From contig NZ_JSYN01000010.1 in assembly GCF_000812965.1 (NCBI RefSeq), positions 124,001 through 188,000 on the forward strand: a stretch of DNA of 64,000 nucleotides, written 5' to 3'. Position 1 is the first letter of the stretch. Each line of letters begins with the position of its first letter. The notes beneath the pieces were generated by a model. The model was not told the origin of the DNA, searched no databases, and worked only from the letters and a program-made list of their open reading frames with translations. The DNA is from Pedobacter kyungheensis (GTDB taxonomy: Bacteria > Bacteroidota > Bacteroidia > Sphingobacteriales > Sphingobacteriaceae). Below, piece by piece: positions 8,473 to 17,391 of the stretch. A program made the position numbers and the translations under genes.

Positions 8473-9990
8473 TTATTGTCTGCCAGAGTTATTTAAATTC
8501 GGGTTAATATTTACCTGGTTTAAAGGGTACGGGAAATACTGATCGCGCGGCATAACTACCGTTGGGGTTTGGTTAATGCGTTTTAAATACCCGTTTACAA
8601 TACTTTCGTATTTACCAAAGCGCATTAAATCTGCTCTTCTTTTACCTTCATAAAATAATTCCCAGCCACGTTCCTGCAAAAGCGCATCTTTTAAGGTGGT
8701 TTGGTTATAATTGGCTGCAACCAATAATTTAGCATGCGATCTGCCTTTTACCTGGTTAATCAGATCAATACACTCTGCCGTTGGGCCACTTAATTCGTTA
8801 ATGGCTTCTGCCCGGCTTAACAATACATCGGCATAACGCAAAATGTTAACACTATGACCATCATAATAGGTATTGGCACCATTCGGATCTGCATATTTAG
8901 CAGTAGCTACATCCTGCATGTAAAATACACCAGCAGGTGGTGTAGCGCCAAGCGTTGGTGCTTGTTTGTACAACAATTTATCAACCCCTGTATATTCAGC
9001 AAAAAAGAGTTTTTTTCTGTCATCTGCGGCATCGAAACTGTTATAAAAATCCCAGGTTACTGCATAATATTGCCATCTGTCGGTTAAAACCGGGTGATTT
9101 GATGGGCCAAAATGGTTCAATAGTTCAGTTCCGTTTACATTGGCATCGCTTAATACTGAGAAAATATTTTCAGCACACCATTTGTTACTTTCGGCAAAAA
9201 GACCTGCATAGCTGGGATAAAGTGAATAAATGTTTAAATCCATCACCTGCTTGGTAACATCTACCACTTTTTGCCATTGATGCTGGCGCAAATATAATTT
9301 AGCTAATAAAGTAAGGGCTGCACCTTTTGTAGCTCTTCCGGCATCATTAGTTGAATATATTGGGTTGTTTGCATAACTAGCGGGTAAGGTATTGGCTGCT
9401 GCCTGCAAGTCGTTAATCAAAAACGCTTCTATTTGATCAAGTGGTGTTAGCGTTGCATTTTTGGTATAATCAGGATTTACTAAATCTTTTTCTGTAGCCA
9501 GAATTACAGGCCCCCAGGCATCTGTTAAATCCATGTAGGCAACTGCCCTTAAAAATTTAATTTCTGCCAGGAACTGATCTTTTTCTGCCTGCGAAAGGCT
9601 GGTCATGGGGCTGATATTGAAAATTGCATTATTTGCATTCGAAATCAGCTTGTAAATTTGTCTCCAATCTTCAGCAATTAAACCATTTGCCGAGTTCCAT
9701 TGAACATTAGATAGTTGGCCAGGATCGCCGCCATAACTACAGTGCCCTACATCGGTAGTTAAATCTGTTAATGCAAAGTGCCTAACTGTCCAGTAATCAA
9801 AATTGTCGCCAACTGAAGGGCCTTTTAAGCGGGCATAAACTGCATTTACTGCAGCAATGGCATCCGATTTTGTTTTAAAGGCATTGGTACTGGTTAAACT
9901 GCTATATACTACAGGATCCAGATCCTTTTTACAAGAATACTGCAAAAGTACAATTGCAGCTATGGCCATAATAATCTTATATCTTTTCAT
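8473..9990 (-). CDS. SusD/RagB-family outer-membrane lipoprotein
   Basis: The 505-residue product begins MKRYKIIMAIAAIVLLQYSCKK with a lipobox (LLQYSC). It shows the SusD layout: an N-terminal helical part with KSDAIAAVNAVYARLKG, TPR-like helices (LLAKLYLRQHQWQKVVDVT), and the C-terminal signature LLQERGWELFYEGKRRADLM followed by FPYPLNQVNINPNL. SusD-type proteins are the surface lids of SusC porins and catch oligosaccharides or other large nutrients. It starts 36 bases downstream of susC. The ligand cannot be read from sequence; the sulfur genes on both sides suggest a sulfated compound or an acceptor of sulfate. Confidence 0.95.
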   Translation of the reverse strand: MKRYKIIMAIAAIVLLQYSCKKDLDPVVYSSLTSTNAFKTKSDAIAAVNAVYARLKGPSVGDNFDYWTVRHFALTDLTTDVGHCSYGGDPGQLSNVQWNSANGLIAEDWRQIYKLISNANNAIFNISPMTSLSQAEKDQFLAEIKFLRAVAYMDLTDAWGPVILATEKDLVNPDYTKNATLTPLDQIEAFLINDLQAAANTLPASYANNPIYSTNDAGRATKGAALTLLAKLYLRQHQWQKVVDVTKQVMDLNIYSLYPSYAGLFAESNKWCAENIFSVLSDANVNGTELLNHFGPSNHPVLTDRWQYYAVTWDFYNSFDAADDRKKLFFAEYTGVDKLLYKQAPTLGATPPAGVFYMQDVATAKYADPNGANTYYDGHSVNILRYADVLLSRAEAINELSGPTAECIDLINQVKGRSHAKLLVAANYNQTTLKDALLQERGWELFYEGKRRADLMRFGKYESIVNGYLKRINQTPTVVMPRDQYFPYPLNQVNINPNLNNSGRQ

Positions 9991-10026
9991 CTCTTTATCT
10001 TTATTATTCCTAATGGATAGAAATTA

Positions 10027-13000
10027 TTAATTGATGGTTAATTTTACACCTGCCGAAAATGTTCTGAAAGCCGGGAATGCGTTAAAATCTATCCCGCCGC
10101 CAAAGTTGCTACCTGAGTGCGAGTTTACTTCCGGATCGGTTCCGGTATAATTGGTAATGGTAAATAAATTCTGTCCTTCGGCATATACCCGCAAGCCTTT
10201 TATCACCTTAATGCGATCGAATATTTTAGCCGGTAAGCTATAACCAAGAGAAACAGATTTTAACCTTACATACGATGCATTTTCAACGAAACGTGAGTTA
10301 ACGTAACTACCATAGGTACTTAAAAAGTATCCTTCACGTGGAATATCTGTATTTTCGTTAACGCCAGCCACAAACCTGTTCAAAGCATCGGCACCAGTGG
10401 TCGATTCCAATACCAATCTGTTCATGTTATATAAAGAATAGCCAAAAGCACCCTGGAAGAAAATATTCAGATCGAAACCTTTATAATGGAAATCGTTACC
10501 TAAACCCATACTGTAACGGGGGCTCGAATTACCTAAAAAGGTCATATCATCTGGTGTAATTTTTCCATCGCCATTGGTATCCTGGTATTTCGGATCGCCT
10601 GGCTTGGAATTTGGTTGTGGCGCATAAGTTTCTCCGGTTTTAATTACGCCTGTGTACACATATCCAAAAAGTTCGCCAAGTTCTCTGCCTGGCATTACTC
10701 TCGAAAATTCACGTCCGGATACGGTACCACTCGGATTTGCCGTATTTACGGAGATCTGATTGATTGGGCCTAACGATAATACTTTTTGTCTGTTTAGTGA
10801 AATATTGAAGTTAGAATTCCAGGTAAAGTTATCAGTTCGGATATTTACGGTATTGATCAACAATTCAACTCCCCTATTCTGGATCGAACCTGCGTTTACT
10901 AATTGAGAACTAAATCCCCAGTATTGTTCGATTGGAATATTGATTAATAAATCGGATGTCTTTTTTGCATACAAATCGATAGTGGCATTTAAACGTCCGT
11001 CAAAGAAACCCATATCCAAACCAATGTTAAATTGTTTGGTACTTTCCCATTTTAGATTTGGGTTTGCTAAGGTTTTAGGCTCTGTTCCAATTTGTAATGG
11101 ATCGCCAGGGTTAAGTACGGTACTGTAATTGGTAAAAGTAGGTAAATACAAATAGTTCGTAATCCTGTCATTACCGGTAACACCATAACTGGCGCGCAAT
11201 TTTAAGTTAGAAAAAGTGTTTAAGTTCTTGATAAATTCCTCGTCGGTAAATTTATAGGCAATGGCTCCTGATGGGAAAATACCATAACTGTTATTAGGTC
11301 CGAATTTCGATGAACCATCTCTTCTTAAGGTAAACGATGCCAGTAATTTTTCTTTATAACCGTAGTTTAACCTAGCATACATTGAGTTAAAGGTAGATTG
11401 CTCTTTAAAGCTATTGTAGCCATTACCCAAATTGGTTATGGTAACGTTAGTTCCGTTTGGTGTTGAACCCGCGCCAAGATTGTAGAATAAAAATTCGTCG
11501 GTTGGAAAACCTTTACTACCGGCAGCAATAAATTCGTTCACATCTTTTTGGTTCGAAACCCCTGCTAAGGCAGTAAAATCATGACTACCGAAATTAAATT
11601 TATAGGTTAAATAATTCTCTACCAGCCATCTAAATGTGGTTGAAGCTTTTTGAGCAGCAATTCCATTATTTACTGCACCAGCAGTTAATGTTCTTGGAAT
11701 ATACTGTCCTTCGTTAAGGTTGGTATACTCTGCACCTGCCCCTAAGTGATAGGTTAGTCCTTTAATAATCTGGTAATCCAAAGAAACATTGGCATTAGCC
11801 AGCTTATTGGTACTGGTATTGGTTGGCTCCAGCAAACTTGCCAGTGCATTATTTTTACCCTGATAACGGAAATAGCTTCCATCAGCATTATATACCGGGA
11901 TATTAGGCAATGCGGTTAATAAACCAAACAATGGTGCGGTAATATCGGCAGAATAAGATTGCTGTAATACTTTAGCAGTAGAACCGTAAAAGTTTGCTCC
12001 TAATTTTAATCTTTCATTCAGGTTTTTCTCGGCACCTATTCTGGCAGTATATTTCTCCAATCCGGTTCCTTTTAAAACCCCTTTTTGGTTAAGGTAGTTA
12101 CCCGATACATATAATTTTGAATTCTGATCGCCGCTGCTAATGCTTAAACTTCTGTTGTGTACCGAAGCGTTTTGCGTAGCTTCATCCATCCAGTTGGTAT
12201 TTGCAATATTGAAAGATGGTGGGAATAATACTGGTTTTCCATCTTCAAGCGCTGTAGCATTCTGAATGGCAGTATACTGCTGGCCATTTAATAAAGCGGG
12301 TTTATAAGTTAAAAACTGGTTACCATTAGATAAATCCAAATCGATAGCTACCCTGCCGGCTTTCCCCTTTTTAGTGGTAATTAAAACAACACCATTTCCG
12401 CCCCTGGCACCATAAATAGCTGCAGACGAAGCGTCCTTTAAAATCTGGATATCCTCAATGTCATTCGGGTTAATGGTACTTCCGTTATCAGAGATAAAAC
12501 CATCTACTACATACAACGGACTGTTGGTGGTATTGATAGAGTTACCTCCCCTTACGGTAATTTGCATGCCTGCGCCCGGTGCAAAACTGGTTTGCTGTAC
12601 CTGCACCCCCGCTGCCTTACCCTGAATGGCCTGCCCGATATTGGATGTAGTACCACCTAAGTTCAGATTGTCGCTCTTAATAGAACTGATAGAGCCGGTT
12701 AAATCTGTTTTACGCTGGGTACCGTAACCTACAACCACAACTTCGTTTAGTTTATTTAAGTCTTCTTCGAGGTTTACATTCACCACGTTAGAAGCACCAA
12801 CGGTAACCTTTTGTGTTTTATACCCTACTAAGGTGAAATTTAAAACACGTAACTTTCCTTTTAAGGTTAAGGTAAACTTACCGTTCGCATCAACCGAGGT
12901 GCCATTCTTCACATCGGTTTCGGTTACCGAGGCTCCGACCGCCGGCAAACCTTTTTCGTCTTTTACCGTACCCGTTACTACAGTTTGGGCACTAACAGCC

Positions 13001-13119
13001 ACGGGAATGAGCAGAAACAAACAACAATAAATATTTTTTAAGAGTGCGTTAAAAAGATTGCGTCTTCTTATAGGAATCCTCTCCCTATAATGAGCTGTGG
13101 TTCTGTAAATTTTAGTCAT
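10027..13119 (-). CDS. SusC/RagA-family TonB-linked outer-membrane transporter
   Basis: The 1030-residue product has a signal peptide ending AVSAQ after a basic N-terminal extension, a carboxypeptidase-D regulatory-like domain (TVVTGTVKDEKGLPAVGAS), the RagA signature LNEVVVVGYGTQRKTDLTGS, a plug domain (ITVRGGNSINTTNSPLYVVD, ILKDASSAAIYGARGGNGVV) and a long beta-barrel ending in the aromatic-rich strand GVKLTIN. SusC proteins import substrates using TonB energy together with SusD. It starts 200 bases after cysC, so it may have its own promoter, although I find no perfect TAnnTTTG there. A CAATCGATTG palindrome lies in that gap. No ECF sigma, anti-sigma or hybrid regulator adjoins it. Confidence 0.95.
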   Translation of the reverse strand: MTKIYRTTAHYRERIPIRRRNLFNALLKNIYCCLFLLIPVAVSAQTVVTGTVKDEKGLPAVGASVTETDVKNGTSVDANGKFTLTLKGKLRVLNFTLVGYKTQKVTVGASNVVNVNLEEDLNKLNEVVVVGYGTQRKTDLTGSISSIKSDNLNLGGTTSNIGQAIQGKAAGVQVQQTSFAPGAGMQITVRGGNSINTTNSPLYVVDGFISDNGSTINPNDIEDIQILKDASSAAIYGARGGNGVVLITTKKGKAGRVAIDLDLSNGNQFLTYKPALLNGQQYTAIQNATALEDGKPVLFPPSFNIANTNWMDEATQNASVHNRSLSISSGDQNSKLYVSGNYLNQKGVLKGTGLEKYTARIGAEKNLNERLKLGANFYGSTAKVLQQSYSADITAPLFGLLTALPNIPVYNADGSYFRYQGKNNALASLLEPTNTSTNKLANANVSLDYQIIKGLTYHLGAGAEYTNLNEGQYIPRTLTAGAVNNGIAAQKASTTFRWLVENYLTYKFNFGSHDFTALAGVSNQKDVNEFIAAGSKGFPTDEFLFYNLGAGSTPNGTNVTITNLGNGYNSFKEQSTFNSMYARLNYGYKEKLLASFTLRRDGSSKFGPNNSYGIFPSGAIAYKFTDEEFIKNLNTFSNLKLRASYGVTGNDRITNYLYLPTFTNYSTVLNPGDPLQIGTEPKTLANPNLKWESTKQFNIGLDMGFFDGRLNATIDLYAKKTSDLLINIPIEQYWGFSSQLVNAGSIQNRGVELLINTVNIRTDNFTWNSNFNISLNRQKVLSLGPINQISVNTANPSGTVSGREFSRVMPGRELGELFGYVYTGVIKTGETYAPQPNSKPGDPKYQDTNGDGKITPDDMTFLGNSSPRYSMGLGNDFHYKGFDLNIFFQGAFGYSLYNMNRLVLESTTGADALNRFVAGVNENTDIPREGYFLSTYGSYVNSRFVENASYVRLKSVSLGYSLPAKIFDRIKVIKGLRVYAEGQNLFTITNYTGTDPEVNSHSGSNFGGGIDFNAFPAFRTFSAGVKLTIN

Positions 13120-13319
13120 GATGATTCGTTTGATAGTTGATAGCAGACAAAAAGCAACGACTCTTGCTTCTTGCTTATATAATATTAGTCATTAAACAAT
13201 TCACTTGTACAGCAAAACACTGCGCAATCGATTGACTAATCGGCCTAAATACCGGAAACGATCAAAAATGAATGAAGAAATGGAGATATTTTAAGCGGCT
13301 GCCAGCAAATGGCAAAATC

Positions 13320-13895
13320 TTAGGTACTAGATTTAAGCTGATGACTAATTGCACTAAACAGTCTGTTTGTGCTTTGGGTAGCGTTTTCAGTATTGGTTTT
13401 GATAACCAGATTGGCATGGGTTGAAGGCTCGAATTTTGCACTTACTCCCGTAAAATTGGTTATTAAATTTTGATTGGCATCCCTGTATAAACCTTTAACA
13501 TCCCTTTCCTGGCAGATATTCAGCGGACAGTCAATAAAAACCTCAAAATAGCGGTCGCCAATGATTTCTGCAGCTAAGGTTCTTTGAGTCTGTAACGGGG
13601 TAATAAAAGAGCAAATGGTAATGATATTATTGTTTAACATCAGTTTGGCTATTTCTGCAGCCCTCCTGATATTTTCTGTACGATCTTGCTCACTAAAGCT
13701 CAAATCTTTATTGATACCTTCTCTCAAGGCATCTCCATCAAGCGCAACTGAAAAAAAGCCTTCTGCTTTTAATTGCTCACTCAACAGGTTAGAAATGGTT
13801 GTTTTGCCAGAACCAGAAAGGCCGAATAACCAAATCACCAGGCCGTTTTGGTCTGAAACGGGAAATAAATGATTAACTGTTGTTTGTTGTGGCAT
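13320..13895 (-). CDS. cysC: Adenylylsulfate (APS) kinase
   Basis: The 191-residue product is APS kinase, which phosphorylates APS to PAPS, the universal donor for sulfotransferases. The P-loop is WLFGLSGSGKTTISN. ALDGDALREGINKDLSFSEQ and RTENIRRAAEIAKLM are the nucleotide/APS-binding blocks, and FIDCPLNICQERDVKGLYRD matches the lid region. It is a stand-alone kinase, not fused to CysN. It starts 25 bases after cysQ in a four-gene operon with a sulfotransferase. There is no ATP sulfurylase in the window, so APS must come from genes elsewhere. Confidence 0.93.
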   Translation of the reverse strand: MPQQTTVNHLFPVSDQNGLVIWLFGLSGSGKTTISNLLSEQLKAEGFFSVALDGDALREGINKDLSFSEQDRTENIRRAAEIAKLMLNNNIITICSFITPLQTQRTLAAEIIGDRYFEVFIDCPLNICQERDVKGLYRDANQNLITNFTGVSAKFEPSTHANLVIKTNTENATQSTNRLFSAISHQLKSST

Positions 13896-13920
13896 GAAAT
13901 AGAGATGTTAGCTTTTAAAA

Positions 13921-14694
13921 TTAATCAACTTTACATAAAAAGCCTTCATTTAACAGCGATTCTTTATTGTACAACATGGGCTTTCCAGATAAGGCAGTAA
14001 TGCTGCAGCCACTGAACAAAATAATGGCATGGCCTGCAGCTGTATCCCACTCCATTGTAGGGCCCGTTCTTAAATAAATCTGCGCTTTGCCTTCAGCCAG
14101 AAGGCAAAATTTTAACGAACTACCTACAGCAATAGCATTTGTAACCGGGTACTGACTCAATATTTCCTTTTCCTTACCATCGGCATGCGACCGGCTAACT
14201 GCGGCGGTCCACGAAGCAGTATTTACAGCCTTAATTTGTTGTGGTGCTTCTCCTCGCAATTGTTTCCAGCTACCGATGGTTTCGCTACCGTAATATAATT
14301 TTCCTTGTACAGGCACGTAAATCACCCCCAAAACAGGTGTTTGTGCTCTAATAAGTGCAATATTCACCGTAAACTCGCCATTCTTTTTAATAAACTCCTT
14401 TGTTCCATCAAGCGGATCAACACACCAGAAATACCCGTAATCTTTCCGGTCCTTATAGGCTATACTTTTTCCTTCTTCGGATATAATTGGAATTGACGGA
14501 TACAATTTTTTCAGCCCTGCACAAATGATATCGTTTGCCATTTTATCGGCAATGGTTAAAGGCGATGCATCACTTTTGGTTTCTACTTCAAAACCTTCTT
14601 CGCGATTATACACCGTTAATATTGCCTCACCTGCCGCCACGGCAATATCTAAAATGGCCTGGAGATGGATATTTTCAATAAAATTATTTTGCAT
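13921..14694 (-). CDS. cysQ: 3'(2'),5'-bisphosphate nucleotidase
   Basis: The 257-residue product belongs to the inositol-monophosphatase superfamily, CysQ branch, which removes the 3'-phosphate from PAP, the by-product of PAPS-dependent sulfotransfer. Metal-binding motifs are visible: SEEGK, WCVDPLDGTKEFIKKNGEFT and WDTAAGHAI. The stretch VETKSDASPLTIADKMAND matches the N-terminal substrate region. Its first 11 bases overlap the end of the sulfotransferase gene, so translation of the two is probably coupled. The pairing makes sense because PAP inhibits sulfotransferases. Confidence 0.93.
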   Translation of the reverse strand: MQNNFIENIHLQAILDIAVAAGEAILTVYNREEGFEVETKSDASPLTIADKMANDIICAGLKKLYPSIPIISEEGKSIAYKDRKDYGYFWCVDPLDGTKEFIKKNGEFTVNIALIRAQTPVLGVIYVPVQGKLYYGSETIGSWKQLRGEAPQQIKAVNTASWTAAVSRSHADGKEKEILSQYPVTNAIAVGSSLKFCLLAEGKAQIYLRTGPTMEWDTAAGHAIILFSGCSITALSGKPMLYNKESLLNEGFLCKVD

Positions 14695-15715
14695 GAACTG
14701 CTGTTTTCGGGTTTTTGATTCGTTTTAGTATTTCCAGCTGTGGGTTGCGTTTATCCAGATCCGATTGGCGGGCATTTTCCATAAACTGCTGTTTCATTTG
14801 GGCATTTTCGCTATTGAAAAGCGAAATATCTGCTTCAGGAATATACTGCCCCTCAACAGAAGGATTTACCAAAGTATAGCCAAGTGCTGTTAAAGTTTGC
14901 TGGTTGATTAGCTCAAATATATTGATTTCTTCGGCACTAAGTTCTTTTAAAAACTTGCGGGTATTGTCTTTAATGATGGGTTTAGCTAAATTCTCCCACA
15001 TTTCGCCTGCATTGGCTGTAGCCAGCGATTCTTTTGAACGATGAAAATCGAGCATACGCTCAAAATACTCAATCTCGAGAAAATTGCATAACTTTTTGAT
15101 CACCTCTTCAGGGTTGGCAATCAGTTCTTCGTAATTTAAAGCAAAAAAACGTTCGGGCTCAATTTGTTTTGACAGCTCAATACAAGCTGTTTGGTCTTTA
15201 AACCATTGTTGAGCCAAATGATAAATGTGCTTTTCGCCAACGATGGCTTTTTTAAAAGATAAAGCTACATCGCGCCCATCACGATATAAATAGATGTATT
15301 TAAGTCTGGGCGAATACTTTTCCAGCTCGCTGGCATAGTGTACGTTAGCCATACTTTTACAACACCAATATTTCGCTTTCTTTGTACGGGCTACAGATTC
15401 GTACACCAGACGGTTAATTTCAAATAAACTCTGCTCTTTCGAGTTTTCGTAAATCCAGACTTTATCCAGTTCAACCCCATCCCAGGGTACGGGATTGGCA
15501 TTTACATAGTCTACCACATCACTAACCAGCTCCAGGTACCTTTCAGCTGTTAAGGGGGCATATAAATTTAACAAGGGAACAAAAGTAACCAAAATGTGAG
15601 GCGGATGTGGCGAAGCAATTTCTTCAGATTGATCTAAAATCACCCTCAACAGATTAGAGCCTGAGCGTTGCGTACCAATTATCTGGATGCCATGTGGACT
15701 GGAAATATTGTTCAT
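14684..15715 (-). CDS. PAPS-dependent sulfotransferase
   Basis: The 343-residue product has the 5'-phosphosulfate-binding loop near its N-terminus (IQIIGTQRSGSNLLRVILDQ) and the 3'-phosphate-binding block YIYLYRDGRDVALSFKKAI, followed by NYEELIANPEEVIKKLCNFL, a standard sulfotransferase order. There is no signal peptide, so sulfate is moved from PAPS to an acceptor in the cytoplasm. Its start overlaps the chrA stop by four bases and its end overlaps cysQ by eleven, so all are cotranscribed. Families of this type act on carbohydrates, lipids or small phenols; sequence alone does not tell which. Comparable clusters in gut Bacteroides sulfonate steroids (from memory, not checked). Confidence 0.88.
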   Translation of the reverse strand: MNNISSPHGIQIIGTQRSGSNLLRVILDQSEEIASPHPPHILVTFVPLLNLYAPLTAERYLELVSDVVDYVNANPVPWDGVELDKVWIYENSKEQSLFEINRLVYESVARTKKAKYWCCKSMANVHYASELEKYSPRLKYIYLYRDGRDVALSFKKAIVGEKHIYHLAQQWFKDQTACIELSKQIEPERFFALNYEELIANPEEVIKKLCNFLEIEYFERMLDFHRSKESLATANAGEMWENLAKPIIKDNTRKFLKELSAEEINIFELINQQTLTALGYTLVNPSVEGQYIPEADISLFNSENAQMKQQFMENARQSDLDKRNPQLEILKRIKNPKTAVHAK

Positions 15716-16944
15716 GAAATAAAAGTGTTTAAAATGCCGAAAAGGATTGCACCCAGTATTAAATATACCGGACTCAATTTATATTTAAAACTTAGCACAA
15801 ATGCAATTAGTGCTGTAGCACCAACTAAAATGGTGCGGGGTTGCATTAACAATATCTTAAAAGCAGAAGAAATAATGAGGCCAATTACGACTACTTTAAT
15901 CCCCCCAACCATGCTTTTAATTAAGGGATGGTCTTTTGTACGGTTAAAGATTTTAGCGACCATAATCATCAATGCTGCTGCTGGCAGAAACATACAACAG
16001 GTTGCCAGCAAGGCACCCGAAAAGCCAGCCAGTTTATAACCGATAAAAGTAGAGCTTACTAAAATAGGCCCGGGTGTAACCTGACTAAAAGCAATGGCAT
16101 CTATAAACTGTTTGGTATTTAACCAGTTTAAATCTTTAACAAATAGAGATTGCATAATTGGCACAATAACGTACCCTCCCCCAAATAAAGAGATACTGAT
16201 CCCTGAAAAAACTGTTCCGATTTTTAAAAAAATATTAGGAAAACTTTTGAAAAAACCGCTTACAAATAAAACCTGATTGACAAATAAAACAACAAGTACC
16301 GATAACGAAACCGGGCTTAAACGCAGTTTGTATTTCACTTTAGGGCCGCCTAAAATCTCCCGGTAGTTATTCTTTTCTCTATCTATTAACAAACCGCCCA
16401 TGGCCCCGGCCAGCATTAAAACGATGGTTAAAATATAACTTCCGGCAAGTAAATCGAGTACAATGGCTAACAAGAAAAGCGCTATTTTACTATAATTGAA
16501 TGCTATTTCTTTTCGAAACAACTGTAAGCCAGTAGAAAAAATAATGATGCCAATGGTTGCCCCAACATACTGCATTATCGAAGTCCATTCGATTTTAAAA
16601 CCATTTGAAAAGTAAACATAAGCCAGGCACAGGATAAGCAGGCAGGCAGGTAACAGCACCGCAAACATGCTCGTTATGGCACCCCATTTACCTTTAAGTG
16701 TATAACCAATGTTGGCCACAACATTTACTGCCATTGGCCCTGGCATAAAAGAAGCTACGGTTACGCTATCCAAAACAAGTTCGTTATCGATACTTTTATC
16801 CTGATCTACCATAATGGTCTGGATTAAAGATACCAGCGCCATGTGCCCACCAAAGCTTACACAACCAATTTTAAAAAAGGTAAAAAAGAGGTACCTCAGC
16901 GTTATTGCTTCCTTAGTTAAACCTCCCTGCACCGATAGCTCCAT
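15712..16944 (-). CDS. chrA: ChrA-family (CHR) anion transporter
   Basis: The 410-residue membrane protein has two tandem CHR domains. The first holds LFFTFFKIGCVSFGGHMALV and SFMPGPMAVNVVANIG, the second TVFSGISISLFGGGYVIVPI and FSQVTPGPILVSSTFIGYKL. About ten to twelve membrane helices are evident. CHR proteins are known as chromate exporters, but chromate mimics sulfate and some members were first linked to sulfate transport. Here the gene opens an operon with a sulfotransferase, CysQ and CysC, so I infer that sulfate or a sulfated product is the physiological cargo. It overlaps the sulfotransferase start by four bases. Direction of transport cannot be deduced. Confidence 0.9.
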   Translation of the reverse strand: MELSVQGGLTKEAITLRYLFFTFFKIGCVSFGGHMALVSLIQTIMVDQDKSIDNELVLDSVTVASFMPGPMAVNVVANIGYTLKGKWGAITSMFAVLLPACLLILCLAYVYFSNGFKIEWTSIMQYVGATIGIIIFSTGLQLFRKEIAFNYSKIALFLLAIVLDLLAGSYILTIVLMLAGAMGGLLIDREKNNYREILGGPKVKYKLRLSPVSLSVLVVLFVNQVLFVSGFFKSFPNIFLKIGTVFSGISISLFGGGYVIVPIMQSLFVKDLNWLNTKQFIDAIAFSQVTPGPILVSSTFIGYKLAGFSGALLATCCMFLPAAALMIMVAKIFNRTKDHPLIKSMVGGIKVVVIGLIISSAFKILLMQPRTILVGATALIAFVLSFKYKLSPVYLILGAILFGILNTFIS

Positions 16945-17096
16945 ATTTTGATTTATTTAAGGTTTAACCTGATATTCTTTTTCTATAGGATGATAAATAA
17001 CAGTAGTTAGTTTGGGATAGCCTGTATTTTTTGATCAGGTTTTCTAATAACCTAATTTATAGATTTTGGAGGAGATAAAAGCTTTAAAACTTTACG

Positions 17097-17106
17097 CAAA
17101 CGTTTG
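17097..17106. promoter_or_regulatory. LacI-type operator candidate, proximal
   Basis: The 10-base palindrome CAAACGTTTG lies in the context ACGCAAACGTTTGATTA. It is 153 bases upstream of the chrA start. Central CG with flanking AAA/TTT is the form bound by many LacI-family regulators. A second copy lies 171 bases further up. Confidence 0.55.
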
Positions 17107-17267
17107 ATTAAAAATCTATTTTTGATAAAATTATCAATCCTGCTTAAATAGCTGAATAAGGCATAGTAAACCAATAAATTGACGAATTTTCCGTGTATTT
17201 TTATCTTTCGTTTTTAGAACTGATTTATGATACAAAATGGCAAAATTGGTTAAGTTGAAATGCTAAA

Positions 17268-17277
17268 CAAACGTTTG
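17268..17277. promoter_or_regulatory. LacI-type operator candidate, distal
   Basis: This second CAAACGTTTG reads, on the minus strand, ACGCAAACGTTTGTTTA, so the match to the proximal site extends beyond the palindrome in inverted orientation. The centres are 171 bases apart, close to a whole number of helical turns, which would allow looping. No LacI-family gene is in the window. Confidence 0.55.
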
Positions 17278-17357
17278 CGTTAAATCCTTTTCATTTGTAT
17301 CATAAAATAGCTTAAGGTCAACAACTTATATTTAACATAAATCCGGCCTGTAACAAA

Positions 17358-17386
17358 AAAGTCTTTCAGGTAACCTGAAAGACTTT
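17358..17386 (-). terminator. Intrinsic terminator after the His/Lys-rich peptide gene
   Basis: A 13-base perfect stem (AAAGTCTTTCAGG with CCTGAAAGACTTT) has a 3-base loop. On the minus strand it is followed by a run of T. It begins six bases after the stop codon of the small gene at 17392-17562. Confidence 0.9.
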
Positions 17387-17391
17387 CTATT

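Larger units (their letters stand above)
16945..17357. other. Upstream region of the sulfation operon
   Basis: This 413-base region precedes chrA and is insulated upstream by the terminator at 17358-17386, so it can serve only the chrA operon. It is AT-rich and holds two copies of a CAAACGTTTG palindrome. I find no exact TAnnTTTG promoter box and no coding frame. Confidence 0.6.

Noticed and set aside
15712..16944. Chromate-resistance operon
   Set aside because: Only the transporter is present; all linked genes belong to PAPS metabolism.
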